Shown: positions 1-8,858 of the stretch, one piece after another
How positions within the stretch are numbered: the first letter of the stretch is position 1
Layout of the letters: every line of letters begins with the position of its first letter
Assembly: GCA_022704645.1 (NCBI GenBank)
Contig: JAKJGA010000024.1
Location: forward strand, 1 to 17,297
DNA length: 17,297 bases
Direction: 5' to 3'
Source: Spirochaetota bacterium
Lineage (GTDB): Bacteria; Spirochaetota; UBA4802; JAFGJZ01
Translations under genes and position numbers: made by a program
Notes under the pieces: model-generated
The model's database searches: none
What the model was told of the DNA's origin: nothing
What the model saw: only the letters and a program-made list of their open reading frames with translations

Positions 1-109
1 TTTCCGACTGAACAGCCTAAAAATTATTCTTGACAAATTCATCTTCGGGAACGATGAAAAGGATAATCTGATGCACTTCAGATATATTTATCAATTAAGG
101 AGAATTTAT

Positions 110-1378
110 ATGAAGAGAGTGCTATCTGCTCTTGTTCTTCTCACTTTGGTACTAGGCGTAGCTTGTACTAAAAGAGAGAAGCGTACAGTAACTCTGTGGT
201 CATTCGCAGACAATAACTGTGCAGAATGGAAAAAAAGAAAAGCTGATATCGACCAGAAGTTTAACATCGATCTACAGATCGAACTGGTTGCTCAGAACGC
301 TTTCGTACAGAAACTTCAGGCTGTTATGATGGACGGCAAAGGAGTTCCTGATATGATCGAGTGGATGATCGAAAACAACAGAATCCTTAACGCTGATCCT
401 GAGAAGAGCTTTGTTCTTCCTCTTGATGAGTTCGTAAACGATTCTAAAGCTTTCAAAAATGTTGTACCTGGCCGTGTTGCTTGGGTAAAATATGGAGAGC
501 ACACTTACGGTCTTCCTCACGACGTTCACCCAGTAGTTCTTATCTATAACGAAACACTTTGGAAAAAAGCCGGTGTTGATGTAGAAAAGATCGAAACTTG
601 GGATCAGTTCTTCGAAGAATCTAAAAAACTTACTGCAGCTAAAAAAGGCGGAAAATCTGTTAATTACGCTCTTCCTTCTGGAAACGGCGGACTTGGCGAT
701 ACTATGTTCATGATTTGGCAGCAGACTGGTTCTAACATTCTTACTAAAGACGGTAAACCATCTTTCACTTCTCCTGAATTTAAAGAATATGTAGCTAAAT
801 GGCTTGAGTGGCAGAAAACTGGTGCATTCACTATGTGGGATTGGGGTAATTTCAGTGCTCTTCTTAAAAACGGAACACTTTGCTCTTACACTTCTCCAGA
901 CTGGTGGGTTTCTCAGGTTGATGCTGCAGCTAAAGACGGAAAATTCCAGTTCAAAGCTCGCGCTCTTCCAGCTTACAAAGCCGGCGGTGCTGTGACTGCT
1001 TCTTGGGGTGGTTCATTCCTAGCTATTCCTAAAGGTACTCAGGATGCTGAACGCATCTATGAAATCATGGAATACTTGCAGTATGACGCAAGTGCAATCA
1101 AAGTTCGTTTCGAGGAAACTGGAATGCTTCCTCCTTTCTCATCTGTTTGGGACGATGCAATCTTCAAAAAAGAAGATCCTCGTTTTGGCGGACAGAAACT
1201 TGGCGAACTTCAGGCTAACCTTGCTAAGAAAATGCCTTCAGTTAACACTGGTGACATTTTCTGGGAAGCTCTTAGTGACTTCGGTCAGCAGTATACTGAA
1301 CTTGCTTCAGGCAAAATCTCTCTTGATGATGCTTTGAAAAATGCTCAGGAAGCAGCTGAAAAGAGAATTAAGAAGTAA
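110..1378 (+). CDS. Sugar ABC transporter substrate-binding lipoprotein (family 1)
   Basis: A 422-residue extracellular solute-binding protein, probably for cellobiose or cello-oligosaccharides. The N-terminus is a lipoprotein signal: MKR, a hydrophobic run at residues 4-18, then Cys19 in the context LGVAC. This lipobox is slightly atypical (Gly at -3). The mature protein begins with a TVTLWSF strand and has the acidic, aromatic-rich body typical of the SBP_bac_1 fold; length is normal for the family. I chose the ATG at 110 because AAGGAG lies just upstream at 98-103 and this start puts the signal peptide at the N-terminus; an upstream in-frame ATG at 71 has no ribosome site. Two permease genes and a cellobiose phosphorylase follow on the same strand, which is the basis for the substrate. 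Codon use looks more biased than in the neighbours, suggesting high expression. Class is certain; the exact sugar is inferred. Confidence 0.9.
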   Translation: MKRVLSALVLLTLVLGVACTKREKRTVTLWSFADNNCAEWKKRKADIDQKFNIDLQIELVAQNAFVQKLQAVMMDGKGVPDMIEWMIENNRILNADPEKSFVLPLDEFVNDSKAFKNVVPGRVAWVKYGEHTYGLPHDVHPVVLIYNETLWKKAGVDVEKIETWDQFFEESKKLTAAKKGGKSVNYALPSGNGGLGDTMFMIWQQTGSNILTKDGKPSFTSPEFKEYVAKWLEWQKTGAFTMWDWGNFSALLKNGTLCSYTSPDWWVSQVDAAAKDGKFQFKARALPAYKAGGAVTASWGGSFLAIPKGTQDAERIYEIMEYLQYDASAIKVRFEETGMLPPFSSVWDDAIFKKEDPRFGGQKLGELQANLAKKMPSVNTGDIFWEALSDFGQQYTELASGKISLDDALKNAQEAAEKRIKK

Positions 1379-1400
1379 TCTCTTCTAAAGCAAGATCTAT

Positions 1401-1428
1401 AAACGGGGCGGCGAAAGCCGCTCTGTTT
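1401..1428 (+). promoter_or_regulatory. Intercistronic 12-bp hairpin with GAAA tetraloop
   Basis: The arms 1401-1412 and 1417-1428 pair over 12 bp (two G.U pairs) around a GAAA loop. The hairpin lies between the binding-protein stop and the first permease and has no real U-tract. In other sugar ABC operons such a structure protects the upstream mRNA or partly terminates transcription, so the binding protein outnumbers the permeases. That role is inferred here. Confidence 0.75.
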
Positions 1429-1457
1429 GTATGGAAAGGGACTACAAGGAGATATTA

Positions 1458-2393
1458 ATGGCAGATTCAGTTGCTCAGAAAAAAAAACATAAACATAATA
1501 AGAATTACTGGAGAGAGGCTTTCAGCGGTTATTCATTGATAGCTCCTTTTATGCTTCTCCTTTTGATATTCAGTTTTTACACGTTCGCATATGGTTTTTA
1601 CCAGAGTTTCAGAAGTTCACAGGGCCTTAACCCCGGTGATTTTATCGGACTTGCGAATTATAAAGAAGTACTTACTTCAACCGCGTTTTGGAAAGCGGTC
1701 AAAAATACGTTTGTATTTACTGCCGGATGTCTTGTAACACAGATTCCTGTTGCCTTCGTGCTTGCTGTTATTTTGAATAGCCTTCCTCTTAAGCGTGTTC
1801 AGTCGGCCCTTCGTGCGGCCTTCTTTCTTCCGGTATTGATCAATACTGTAGTTATCGCTCTATTGTTTAGAATGTTATTTAATCCGGATCAGGGTATTGT
1901 AAACTGGGTATTGGAACTTCTCCATCTTCCAAATACTTATAATTTCTTGATGGATTCGCGTTTGACGATGCCGTTGCTCATCATTGTCTCTTTCTGGCAG
2001 TGGACGGGCTTTCACATGGTTTACTTTGTGTCGCAGCTTCAGACCATCGATCCTACTTTATATGAATCAGCGAAGATTGACGGAGCTGGAAGAGTTAAAA
2101 CTCTTCTTCGTATAACTGTTCCTATGATGCGTCCGGCACTGACTTTTGTTGTCGTGACTTCAGCTATCGGAGGACTTCAGCTTTTTGATCTCGTATTCAT
2201 GCTGTTCCCTAATGCCTCATACGGTCCCGGCGGTGCGGGAATGACCATGATCGCTCATATTTACGATCAGGGATTTTCTTCACAGTTCAGACTCGGTTAT
2301 GCTGCAGCAGTAGGTTGGGTTGTTTTCTTTATAATTTTTATTTTCAGCTTGATTCAGCTAAAAGCTTTCGGCTTCGGTTCGAATGACGAATAA
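1458..2393 (+). CDS. Sugar ABC transporter permease (MalF/UgpA type)
   Basis: A 311-residue inner-membrane permease of the binding-protein-dependent (CUT1) class. After a basic, His/Lys-rich N-terminus it has about six membrane segments, the first near residues 25-47. The diagnostic EAA loop that docks the ATPase is at residues 202-227 (YESAKIDGAG, then ITVPMMRPAL). The start is set at the ATG at 1458, which has AAGGAGAT at 1446-1453. The in-frame ATG at 1431 lies directly against the upstream hairpin and lacks a ribosome site. The gene sits 14 bp before the second permease and forms the channel with it. No ABC ATPase gene follows, so a shared ATPase encoded elsewhere probably powers the transporter. 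Confidence 0.92.
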   Translation: MADSVAQKKKHKHNKNYWREAFSGYSLIAPFMLLLLIFSFYTFAYGFYQSFRSSQGLNPGDFIGLANYKEVLTSTAFWKAVKNTFVFTAGCLVTQIPVAFVLAVILNSLPLKRVQSALRAAFFLPVLINTVVIALLFRMLFNPDQGIVNWVLELLHLPNTYNFLMDSRLTMPLLIIVSFWQWTGFHMVYFVSQLQTIDPTLYESAKIDGAGRVKTLLRITVPMMRPALTFVVVTSAIGGLQLFDLVFMLFPNASYGPGGAGMTMIAHIYDQGFSSQFRLGYAAAVGWVVFFIIFIFSLIQLKAFGFGSNDE

Positions 2394-2407
2394 TAGGAGT
2401 GTTGAAA

Positions 2408-3307
2408 ATGTCAGTTCGTAAAAAAATAGCGGGAACGCTTTTATACAGATTCGGATTTAGAGATGCCAAGCTGACTGTTTTTGAATGGCTGGGAATTGGT
2501 TTTCTTTGTTTTATAGCTTTAATATATCTATATCCGCTTATCTGGATGTGTGATTCTTCTTTCAGACCTATGTTTGAAATATTCAATGTGCCGCCGGCTC
2601 TTTTTCAAAAGCCGATATGGCAATCAGTGCAGTCATATAGTGTAAGTTCATATGTTTCTGCATTTACAACGCATAATGTCGGCTTGGCATTCTTTATGTC
2701 GATTTTCGTAACATGTGCGGGTATCGCCTTAACATTATTAGTATGCTCTCTATGTGCATATGGTTTTGTTTATATGGATTTCCCAGGCAGAAAAATTCTT
2801 TTTATGGTTATTCTCGGAACAATGATGCTTCCAATGGCTACGATGATCGCGCCTGCTTACAGAGTAATATCAAAACTCGGTTTGGTAAACAATCCGCTCG
2901 GTATTATTCTGCCGTATGCAATGAGTGCCTTCGGAGTTTTCCTATTGAGACAGTTCTATATCAGAATTCCTTTCTCAATAGTAGAATCTGCGCGTGTTGA
3001 CGGTGCAGGTCACTTGAAAATCTGGTGGAATATTATTCTTCCTCTTTCAAGACCGGCTCTTGCGGCTCTTGCGATTGTACAGTTCCGTGTAATCTGGAAT
3101 GACTTCCTTATGCCGATGATTGTCTTGAGAAGTGAGCACTTTTTCACTTTGCCGATCAGAATTCTGCTCATTGACAGTATAAATTACAATAAACCTTATG
3201 ATGTAATCATCACTGCAGGTTTTATAACCGCTCTTGTTCCTATGATAGTGTTTTTGATTTTTCAGAGACATTTTATTGAAGGTCTTACCGGCGGTGTTAA
3301 AGAATAG
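2408..3307 (+). CDS. Sugar ABC transporter permease (MalG/UgpE type)
   Basis: A 299-residue partner permease of the same CUT1 transporter. The membrane segments begin near residues 26-46. The EAA loop is at residues 192-217 (VESARVDGAG, then IILPLSRPAL), matching the MalG-type consensus. AGGAG at 2395-2399 supports the ATG at 2408; a GTG at 2399 overlaps that ribosome site and is unlikely. The gene ends with TAG and is followed by a strong hairpin, which closes the transporter part of the operon before the phosphorylase gene. Confidence 0.92.
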   Translation: MSVRKKIAGTLLYRFGFRDAKLTVFEWLGIGFLCFIALIYLYPLIWMCDSSFRPMFEIFNVPPALFQKPIWQSVQSYSVSSYVSAFTTHNVGLAFFMSIFVTCAGIALTLLVCSLCAYGFVYMDFPGRKILFMVILGTMMLPMATMIAPAYRVISKLGLVNNPLGIILPYAMSAFGVFLLRQFYIRIPFSIVESARVDGAGHLKIWWNIILPLSRPALAALAIVQFRVIWNDFLMPMIVLRSEHFFTLPIRILLIDSINYNKPYDVIITAGFITALVPMIVFLIFQRHFIEGLTGGVKE

Positions 3308-3342
3308 TAAATCAAAAATAATGGTTTATTATATTTGACAAC

Positions 3343-3370
3343 AGACCACCCGTAAATGTACGGGTGGTCT
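3343..3370 (+). terminator. 12-bp perfect hairpin between transporter and phosphorylase genes
   Basis: The arms 3343-3354 and 3359-3370 are perfectly complementary over 12 bp with an AATG loop. The following TATATTATTA is only a weak U-tract. It could be a partial terminator or an mRNA-processing and stability hairpin that uncouples transporter and enzyme expression. No good separate promoter is visible before 3396, which favours partial readthrough. Confidence 0.65.
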
Positions 3371-3395
3371 TATATTATTAAAAAGGGATAATTAA

Positions 3396-5834
3396 ATGAA
3401 ATTCGGACATTTTGATGATGCTTCCCGGGAATATGTTATAACAAATCCTAAGACTCCTTGGCCTTGGATTAACTATCTCGGAAATGAAGATTTCTTTTCG
3501 CTTATTTCAAATACTGCAGGCGGGTATTCTTTCTATAAAGACGCAAAGTTCCGCCGTATAACTCGTTACCGTTACAATAGCGTACCTATGGATAACGGTG
3601 GTCGTTATTTCTATATCAATGATAACGGAACTGTATGGTCACCCAGCTGGAAGCCATGCAAAACTGATCTTGATAAATACGAATGCCGTCATGGTATGAG
3701 CTATACTGTTATTAAAGGAGAAAAGAACGGCATAGCTGCAGAAACTCTTTTCTTCGTGCCGTTGAAAACATGGGCAGAAGTTCAGAAAGTAAAACTTACC
3801 AATAATAACAAAGAAACCAAAAAGATTAAACTTTTTTCATTTCAGGAATGGTGCCTTTGGAATGCCGCAACTGATATGGAAAACTTCCAGAGAAACTTCT
3901 CAACCGGTGAAGTTGAAATCGAAGGTTCAGTAATTTATCATAAAACCGAGTATAAAGAAAGAAGAAATCATTATGCTTATTACAGTGTAAACGTTCCTGT
4001 TCAGGGTTATGACACTGACCGTGAAACTTTCATAGGTCTTTATAATGAATTCCGCGATCCTCAGGTTGTTGTTGCAGGTAAACCTGGAATGTCTGAAGCT
4101 CACGGCTGGTCTCCTATAGCTTCTCATTACATTGAAGTAGAACTGAAAGCCGGAGAAAGCAAGGAATTTGTATTCGTTCTCGGTTATGTTGAAAACGAAA
4201 AAGAAGAAAAATGGCAGTCAAAAGGCGTAATCAACAAGAAAAAAGCTAAGGAAACTATTGCTAAATTTGATACTGTTGAAAAAGTAAATGCCGCTTATGA
4301 TGAACTTAAAAAATACTGGGATGATCTTCTTGATAAATTTGTTCTTAAGAGCGGAGAGGAAAAACTCGACCGTATGGTGAACATCTGGAATCAGTACCAG
4401 TGTATGATCACATTCAACTTCTCAAGATCTGCTTCGTTCTTCGAATCCGGTATCGGAAGAGGTATGGGATTCAGAGATTCGAATCAGGATTTGATCGGAT
4501 TTGTTCATCAGATTCCTTCACGTGCACGTGAAAGAATAATTGATATTGCTTCTACTCAGTTTCCTGACGGCGGATGTTATCACCAGTATCAGCCTCTTAC
4601 TAAACGCGGAAACAATGATATCGGCGGCGGATTCAATGATGACCCAATGTGGCTTATTTTCGGAACAGTTGCTTATATTAAAGAATCGGGTGATTTCTCA
4701 ATTCTCGATGAAAAGGTTCCTTTTGATAATAAACCCGGTTCAGAACAGACTCTTTTTCACCATTTGACAGTTTCTTTTAATCATGTAATTGAAAATCTCG
4801 GTCCGCATATGCTTCCTCTTATCGGACGTGCTGACTGGAATGACTGCTTGAATCTAAACTGTTTTTCATGGGATCCGAACGAATCTTTCCAGACAACTGA
4901 AAATCAGTCCGAAGGTTCAAAGGCTGAGTCTTTGATGATCGCCGGTCTTTTTGTCGTATACGGCAGAGATTATGTTGAGCTTTGCCGCCAGATCGGAAAT
5001 GAAGCAGAAGCTCTAAGAGCTGAAAAATTCATTTCTGACATGGTTGAAGCTGTTAAGAAACACGGATGGGACGGAGAATGGTATCTTCGTGCTTATGATT
5101 ACTATGGTAAAAAAGTCGGAAGCAAAGAGAATAACGAAGCCAAGATTTTTATCGAATCACAGGGCTGGTGTTCAATGGCGAAAATCGGTCTTGAAGAAGG
5201 CATGGTTCAGAAATCGCTTGATTCGGTTAAAAAGTATCTTGATTGCGAACACGGAATTGTTCTTAATAATCCGGCTTTCACAGAGTATGTCGTTGAATAC
5301 GGTGAAATTTCCACTTATCCAGCCGGTTATAAGGAAAATGCAGGTATATTCTGCCATAATAATCCTTGGGTAATTATCGGTGAAACTATTCTCGGACGCG
5401 GCGAAGCAGCATGGGAATATTTCAGAAAGATATGCCCGGCTTATACAGAAGAAATTTCAGAACTTCATAAAGTTGAACCTTATGTTTACGCACAGATGAT
5501 CGCCGGTAAAGACGCATTTAAGCCGGGTGAAGCTAAGAACTCATGGCTGACTGGTACTGCGGCTTGGAATTACTATGCAATAACACAGTTTATTCTTGGT
5601 ATCAAACCTGCATATAACGGTCTTGAAGTGAATCCTTGTATTCCTGCGGGATGGAAAGGTTTCTCTGTGAAAAGAAAATTCCGCGGAGCAACTTACAATA
5701 TCGAAGTTAAGAATTCAGGTGTAAACAAAGGCGTTAAGGCAATTACCGTTGACGGTAAGGCTGTTGAAGGCTGCATTATTCCTGATATGAAAGACGGAAA
5801 AGAGCATAATGTAGTAGTGGAGCTTGGAAAATAA
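3396..5834 (+). CDS. Cellobiose phosphorylase (GH94)
   Basis: An 812-residue cytosolic enzyme that splits cellobiose with inorganic phosphate into glucose 1-phosphate and glucose, saving ATP relative to hydrolysis. It is close to characterised cellobiose phosphorylases in length (about 810-820) and along its whole sequence, starting with MKFGHFDD.REYVIT. It does not look like a cellodextrin or chitobiose phosphorylase. The order is an N-terminal beta-sandwich (to about 270), a linker helix, and an (alpha/alpha)6 barrel from about 310. The general acid should be Asp483 in the WND motif (481-483), by alignment from memory with Asp490 of the Cellvibrio gilvus enzyme. Arg355 and Asp361 in GIGRGMGFRDSNQD are the equivalent substrate residues. 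AAAAGGG at 3381-3387 serves the ATG. The enzyme matches the upstream importer, whose likely ligand it degrades. Confidence 0.96.
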   Translation: MKFGHFDDASREYVITNPKTPWPWINYLGNEDFFSLISNTAGGYSFYKDAKFRRITRYRYNSVPMDNGGRYFYINDNGTVWSPSWKPCKTDLDKYECRHGMSYTVIKGEKNGIAAETLFFVPLKTWAEVQKVKLTNNNKETKKIKLFSFQEWCLWNAATDMENFQRNFSTGEVEIEGSVIYHKTEYKERRNHYAYYSVNVPVQGYDTDRETFIGLYNEFRDPQVVVAGKPGMSEAHGWSPIASHYIEVELKAGESKEFVFVLGYVENEKEEKWQSKGVINKKKAKETIAKFDTVEKVNAAYDELKKYWDDLLDKFVLKSGEEKLDRMVNIWNQYQCMITFNFSRSASFFESGIGRGMGFRDSNQDLIGFVHQIPSRARERIIDIASTQFPDGGCYHQYQPLTKRGNNDIGGGFNDDPMWLIFGTVAYIKESGDFSILDEKVPFDNKPGSEQTLFHHLTVSFNHVIENLGPHMLPLIGRADWNDCLNLNCFSWDPNESFQTTENQSEGSKAESLMIAGLFVVYGRDYVELCRQIGNEAEALRAEKFISDMVEAVKKHGWDGEWYLRAYDYYGKKVGSKENNEAKIFIESQGWCSMAKIGLEEGMVQKSLDSVKKYLDCEHGIVLNNPAFTEYVVEYGEISTYPAGYKENAGIFCHNNPWVIIGETILGRGEAAWEYFRKICPAYTEEISELHKVEPYVYAQMIAGKDAFKPGEAKNSWLTGTAAWNYYAITQFILGIKPAYNGLEVNPCIPAGWKGFSVKRKFRGATYNIEVKNSGVNKGVKAITVDGKAVEGCIIPDMKDGKEHNVVVELGK

Positions 5835-5835
5835 T

Positions 5836-7002
5836 ATGAGTGTTGACAGATCTGTTTTAATCCATGAATGCAGGGATATTCTTAAAAATAATATTCTTTC
5901 GTTTTGGATGAAGCATTCTGTCAACATAACTAATTCTTCCTTTTTCGGTGAAATAGACAGAAATGGCAAAGCCAATCCTGACGCTGAAAGAGGAGGAATT
6001 CTCCAATCAAGAATATTGTGGGCATTTTCTGCCGGATATAACTCGCTTAAAGATCCTGAATATCTAAAAATTGCAGAAATGGCTTATGATTCTCTTTATG
6101 CTGATTTTTGGGACAAAGAATTCGGAGGAATTTATTTCTCGATAGATTCAAACGGCAAACCGCTTAACACATCAAAGATGACAGATTGTCAGTGCTACGC
6201 TATTTACGGAATTAATGAATTTTTTACGGCAACAAGAAGACGTGATGTCTTTGATCTTGCATGTGAAATAATCGGATTTCTTGAAGGCGGACTTAAAGAT
6301 TCCGCTAATGGCGGCTATGTATCTTCTTTGAATAATGATTATTCAAAAGATAAAAATACTGATTATTCCCTAAAGACATTGAATGCTCAGGTTCATGTTA
6401 TTGAGTCATGTACAGCTTATTTGAAAAACAATGGTTCGGATTACCTTAAGGATATTGTTTCAGACAGTTTTGATATTATTATGAAATTCTATCAAGGCGG
6501 TTATTTCTCTTATTCTGCTAATGAAAATTATACTGAATTCAGCAAATATACATGGTATGGACTCAATCTTGAGTCTGCATGGTTTCTTTATGATGCAGCA
6601 TTGACGCTATCGGATGAAAAAAGAATTTCTATTGCTGAAAATGTTCTTATTGAATCGTGCGATTGGGCTATTCTTAATGCTGTTGATTCTGACGGCGGCA
6701 TTTATTATGAAGGTGATGCGGATAATGTAAAAGTTTTCAACAAAGAAGGCTGGCCTCAGACCGAAGCAATGATTGCATTTGCCTATGCGTATAAAATTAC
6801 CGGAGATGAAAAGTATTTGTGTGCGGCAAATTCTTCGTTCAATTTTTTAAAAGAGAATATCATTGATTTTGAAAATGGTGAATGGATAAACGGGGTCGAT
6901 AAAGAACGCAAAGATCTCGGCAATCCTTTGAAAGCCGGTTTTTGGAAATGCCCGTATCACAATACCCGCGGAATGCTGAAAATGATGGAAATCCTATCTT
7001 AA
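5836..7002 (+). CDS. AGE-family sugar 2-epimerase-like protein (cellobiose 2-epimerase-like)
   Basis: A 388-residue (alpha/alpha)6-barrel protein of the N-acylglucosamine 2-epimerase family, the usual length for cellobiose 2-epimerase, which interconverts cellobiose and glucosyl-mannose. Family marks seen are LNAQVH (182-187, holding the His of the usual N-T-H-L-H motif), GWPQTEAM near 305-312, and WKCPYHN with His375 near the C-terminus. The family's other catalytic His, normally in a Y-G-H-x-I-E motif, is replaced by Leu243 (YGLNLE, codon CTC at 6562-6564). Function may therefore be altered or lost. The ATG at 5836 begins one base after the phosphorylase stop, with a poorly spaced ribosome site (TGGAG, 5818-5822), suggesting translational coupling. 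A TTG at 5824 would overlap the upstream gene. Family is sure; activity is uncertain. Confidence 0.82.
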   Translation: MSVDRSVLIHECRDILKNNILSFWMKHSVNITNSSFFGEIDRNGKANPDAERGGILQSRILWAFSAGYNSLKDPEYLKIAEMAYDSLYADFWDKEFGGIYFSIDSNGKPLNTSKMTDCQCYAIYGINEFFTATRRRDVFDLACEIIGFLEGGLKDSANGGYVSSLNNDYSKDKNTDYSLKTLNAQVHVIESCTAYLKNNGSDYLKDIVSDSFDIIMKFYQGGYFSYSANENYTEFSKYTWYGLNLESAWFLYDAALTLSDEKRISIAENVLIESCDWAILNAVDSDGGIYYEGDADNVKVFNKEGWPQTEAMIAFAYAYKITGDEKYLCAANSSFNFLKENIIDFENGEWINGVDKERKDLGNPLKAGFWKCPYHNTRGMLKMMEILS

Positions 7003-7052
7003 ATTATTGTCTTCTGTCGGTTAATTTTTTTTAATTTATGCTTAAAATACTG

Positions 7053-7078
7053 GAATTATTGAACAATAAGGCCGATAA
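7053..7078 (+). promoter_or_regulatory. Candidate sigma-28 (FliA-type) promoter before the fapA-like gene
   Basis: GCCGATAA at 7071-7078 is identical to the sigma-28 -10 consensus and lies 32 bp before the start codon of a gene whose family is linked to flagella. The matching -35 window, GGAATTAT at the expected distance, agrees with TAAAGTTT at only about half of its positions. The call therefore rests on the -10 box and on the context. Confidence 0.45.
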
Positions 7079-7109
7079 TCAAACAAGCTATGTTTTCAGA
7101 GATGTATAA

Positions 7110-8840
7110 ATGAAGATAATAATATTTTATTTTGACAATCGTGCCAGTAAGATGTTTACCGAATCAACAAATGAATCCGGTCAGACAACTTCTGTTCTTT
7201 CATCTCCGAATAATTTTGTTTTGAGAAATGAGCTTGTTGCCCGTATCGTCGATGCAACAGGTCCCGAAGATGCTAAACGTTATATTGACAAAGAACATAT
7301 CAACTATTATCATTTAGTTCCGTATTTCCAATTCAAAATCGGAAGCGGTATTTTTTTCGATGAATCAACTAAATCATACAGAGCAAATCACTATGGGTTT
7401 ATTGTTCTTGATAAAGTTAAAACTATGCGCCTTATAGTTCCGTTTCAGATAACTAAAGAAAAGACAAAAGCGTTCTACCTCATTCATCCGGCAAAAAACG
7501 GTCAGCTTCCTTCGTATTCGGATATTGAAGAAGTTCTGAAGCTGAATAAAATAGTTACTCCTGTTGATGAGAAAATAATAAGAGAAGAATTATCAAAAAT
7601 TGATCCAAAGAACCGCGGAATTACCAGATTGAAGGTAGCTCAGTCGAAGGAACCTGTTAATGGAAGGTCTGAATATTTTACGCCCTTAGTAGAGATAGGG
7701 AAAAAAGCCGGGAAAATGCTTGAAGACGGCAGAATGGATTTTAAAGAAATTGATTCAATTGTTCAGGTTACTAAAGGGCAGGAATTGCTACGCAGATTTG
7801 AAGAAATTAAAGCTGTAGACGGATATGATATTTACGGTGAAAAAGCAGCTGCTATTATTGAGGAAAGCAAAGGTTTCCAGCGGGGTGAGAATATTGTTCA
7901 ATCCGGATCTGACCCGGATATTTACGTGTCTGCCATTGACGGTTGTCTTGAGACTGATAAAAAAAAGATAAATGTTAGAGCTGTCGCCACGATTAAAGGC
8001 GATGTGGATTATGAAAGCGGAAATATAGATTTCAGCGGTTCAGTAAGAATTACAGGTTCCGTTAAACCCGGGTTTTCGGTAAAAGCAACAGGCGACATTT
8101 TTATTGATCAGAGTGTTGATGATGCATATCTTGAATCCGGCGGAAAAATCAGCGTCAAGATGGGTATTTCAGGTAAGGGTTCTGCAGTAATTAAGAGTGA
8201 AGGCGGAATATCTGCAAAATTTGTTTTAAATTCACATCTTGAATCGAAAGGTGATGTGATTATTGAAGATTCAATTATCAACAGCAAGGTGTATTCAAAC
8301 AGCAAGGTTTTTGTAACCAGTCAGCACGGTAAGATTATGGGCGGAGAAATATCCGCGCTTTACCGTATTGAGGCAAATTCAGCCGGATCATCCAAGGAAA
8401 CAAATACGATTTTGACGGTCGGCCGTAATCTGGAACTTGAAAGAGAGCTGGAGGCAATCCGTATTGAAATAAACTTAAAGAAAGAATCCCTTGAAGAAGT
8501 TATGACGAAAATTAAGACAAATTTCGGCGGAAGACTATTTGAGGATCCTAAGAAATATATAGAAGTTCTGCCCCCTATAAAGAAAAAACAGTGCCTTGAA
8601 CTTCTTTCAGAAGTTTCTAATATAAATAAACGCATAAAAGAGCTCGGCATCCAGGGAATGCAGGTTGAACAGCGGCTTGTACTTGAAGAGGAACCTTATA
8701 TAATTATAAAAGAAAAGACCTATCCCGGTGCCACTTTAAACATCAAAAAACGCACCAGGAAAATAGATTCCGAAATCAACAACGCAAAATTTTATGAATC
8801 ACCGGAAGAGAAAGTCATAAGATATACTGCAGCAGTCTGA
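7110..8840 (+). CDS. FapA / DUF342 family protein
   Basis: A 576-residue protein of the DUF342 family (flagellar assembly protein A, named in Vibrio). The N-terminal part (1-250) has no motif I can name. Residues about 290-435 form a right-handed beta-helix made of short Gly-rich repeats (GDVDYESGNIDFSG, ITGSVKPGFSVKATGDI, GGKISVKMG), the family hallmark. Residues about 441-515 are charged and likely coiled-coil, followed by a short basic tail. The ribosome site is weak (CAGAGATG) and the first in-frame ATG was taken; Met15 is an alternative. It is predicted to be cytoplasmic, as there is no signal peptide. A sigma-28-like box lies upstream and cheX is nearby, in line with a motility link. 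The gene ends on TGA, showing that TGA is a stop in this genome. Confidence 0.88.
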   Translation: MKIIIFYFDNRASKMFTESTNESGQTTSVLSSPNNFVLRNELVARIVDATGPEDAKRYIDKEHINYYHLVPYFQFKIGSGIFFDESTKSYRANHYGFIVLDKVKTMRLIVPFQITKEKTKAFYLIHPAKNGQLPSYSDIEEVLKLNKIVTPVDEKIIREELSKIDPKNRGITRLKVAQSKEPVNGRSEYFTPLVEIGKKAGKMLEDGRMDFKEIDSIVQVTKGQELLRRFEEIKAVDGYDIYGEKAAAIIEESKGFQRGENIVQSGSDPDIYVSAIDGCLETDKKKINVRAVATIKGDVDYESGNIDFSGSVRITGSVKPGFSVKATGDIFIDQSVDDAYLESGGKISVKMGISGKGSAVIKSEGGISAKFVLNSHLESKGDVIIEDSIINSKVYSNSKVFVTSQHGKIMGGEISALYRIEANSAGSSKETNTILTVGRNLELERELEAIRIEINLKKESLEEVMTKIKTNFGGRLFEDPKKYIEVLPPIKKKQCLELLSEVSNINKRIKELGIQGMQVEQRLVLEEEPYIIIKEKTYPGATLNIKKRTRKIDSEINNAKFYESPEEKVIRYTAAV

Positions 8841-8858
8841 TAATTTATAATAAAAATC

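Noticed and set aside
30..67. TTGACA at 30-35 as promoter of the sugar operon
   Set aside because: No acceptable -10 at 16-18 bp (GATGAA only); the later GATAAT is 26 bp away. The true promoter may lie outside the window.
71..109. Longer start of the binding protein at ATG 71
   Set aside because: It puts 13 residues before a perfect lipoprotein signal and has no ribosome site; ATG 110 has AAGGAG.
7003..7040. Terminator after the AGE gene
   Set aside because: There is a T8 run, but the only stem before it is about 6 A-T pairs with a 15-base loop, too weak to support.
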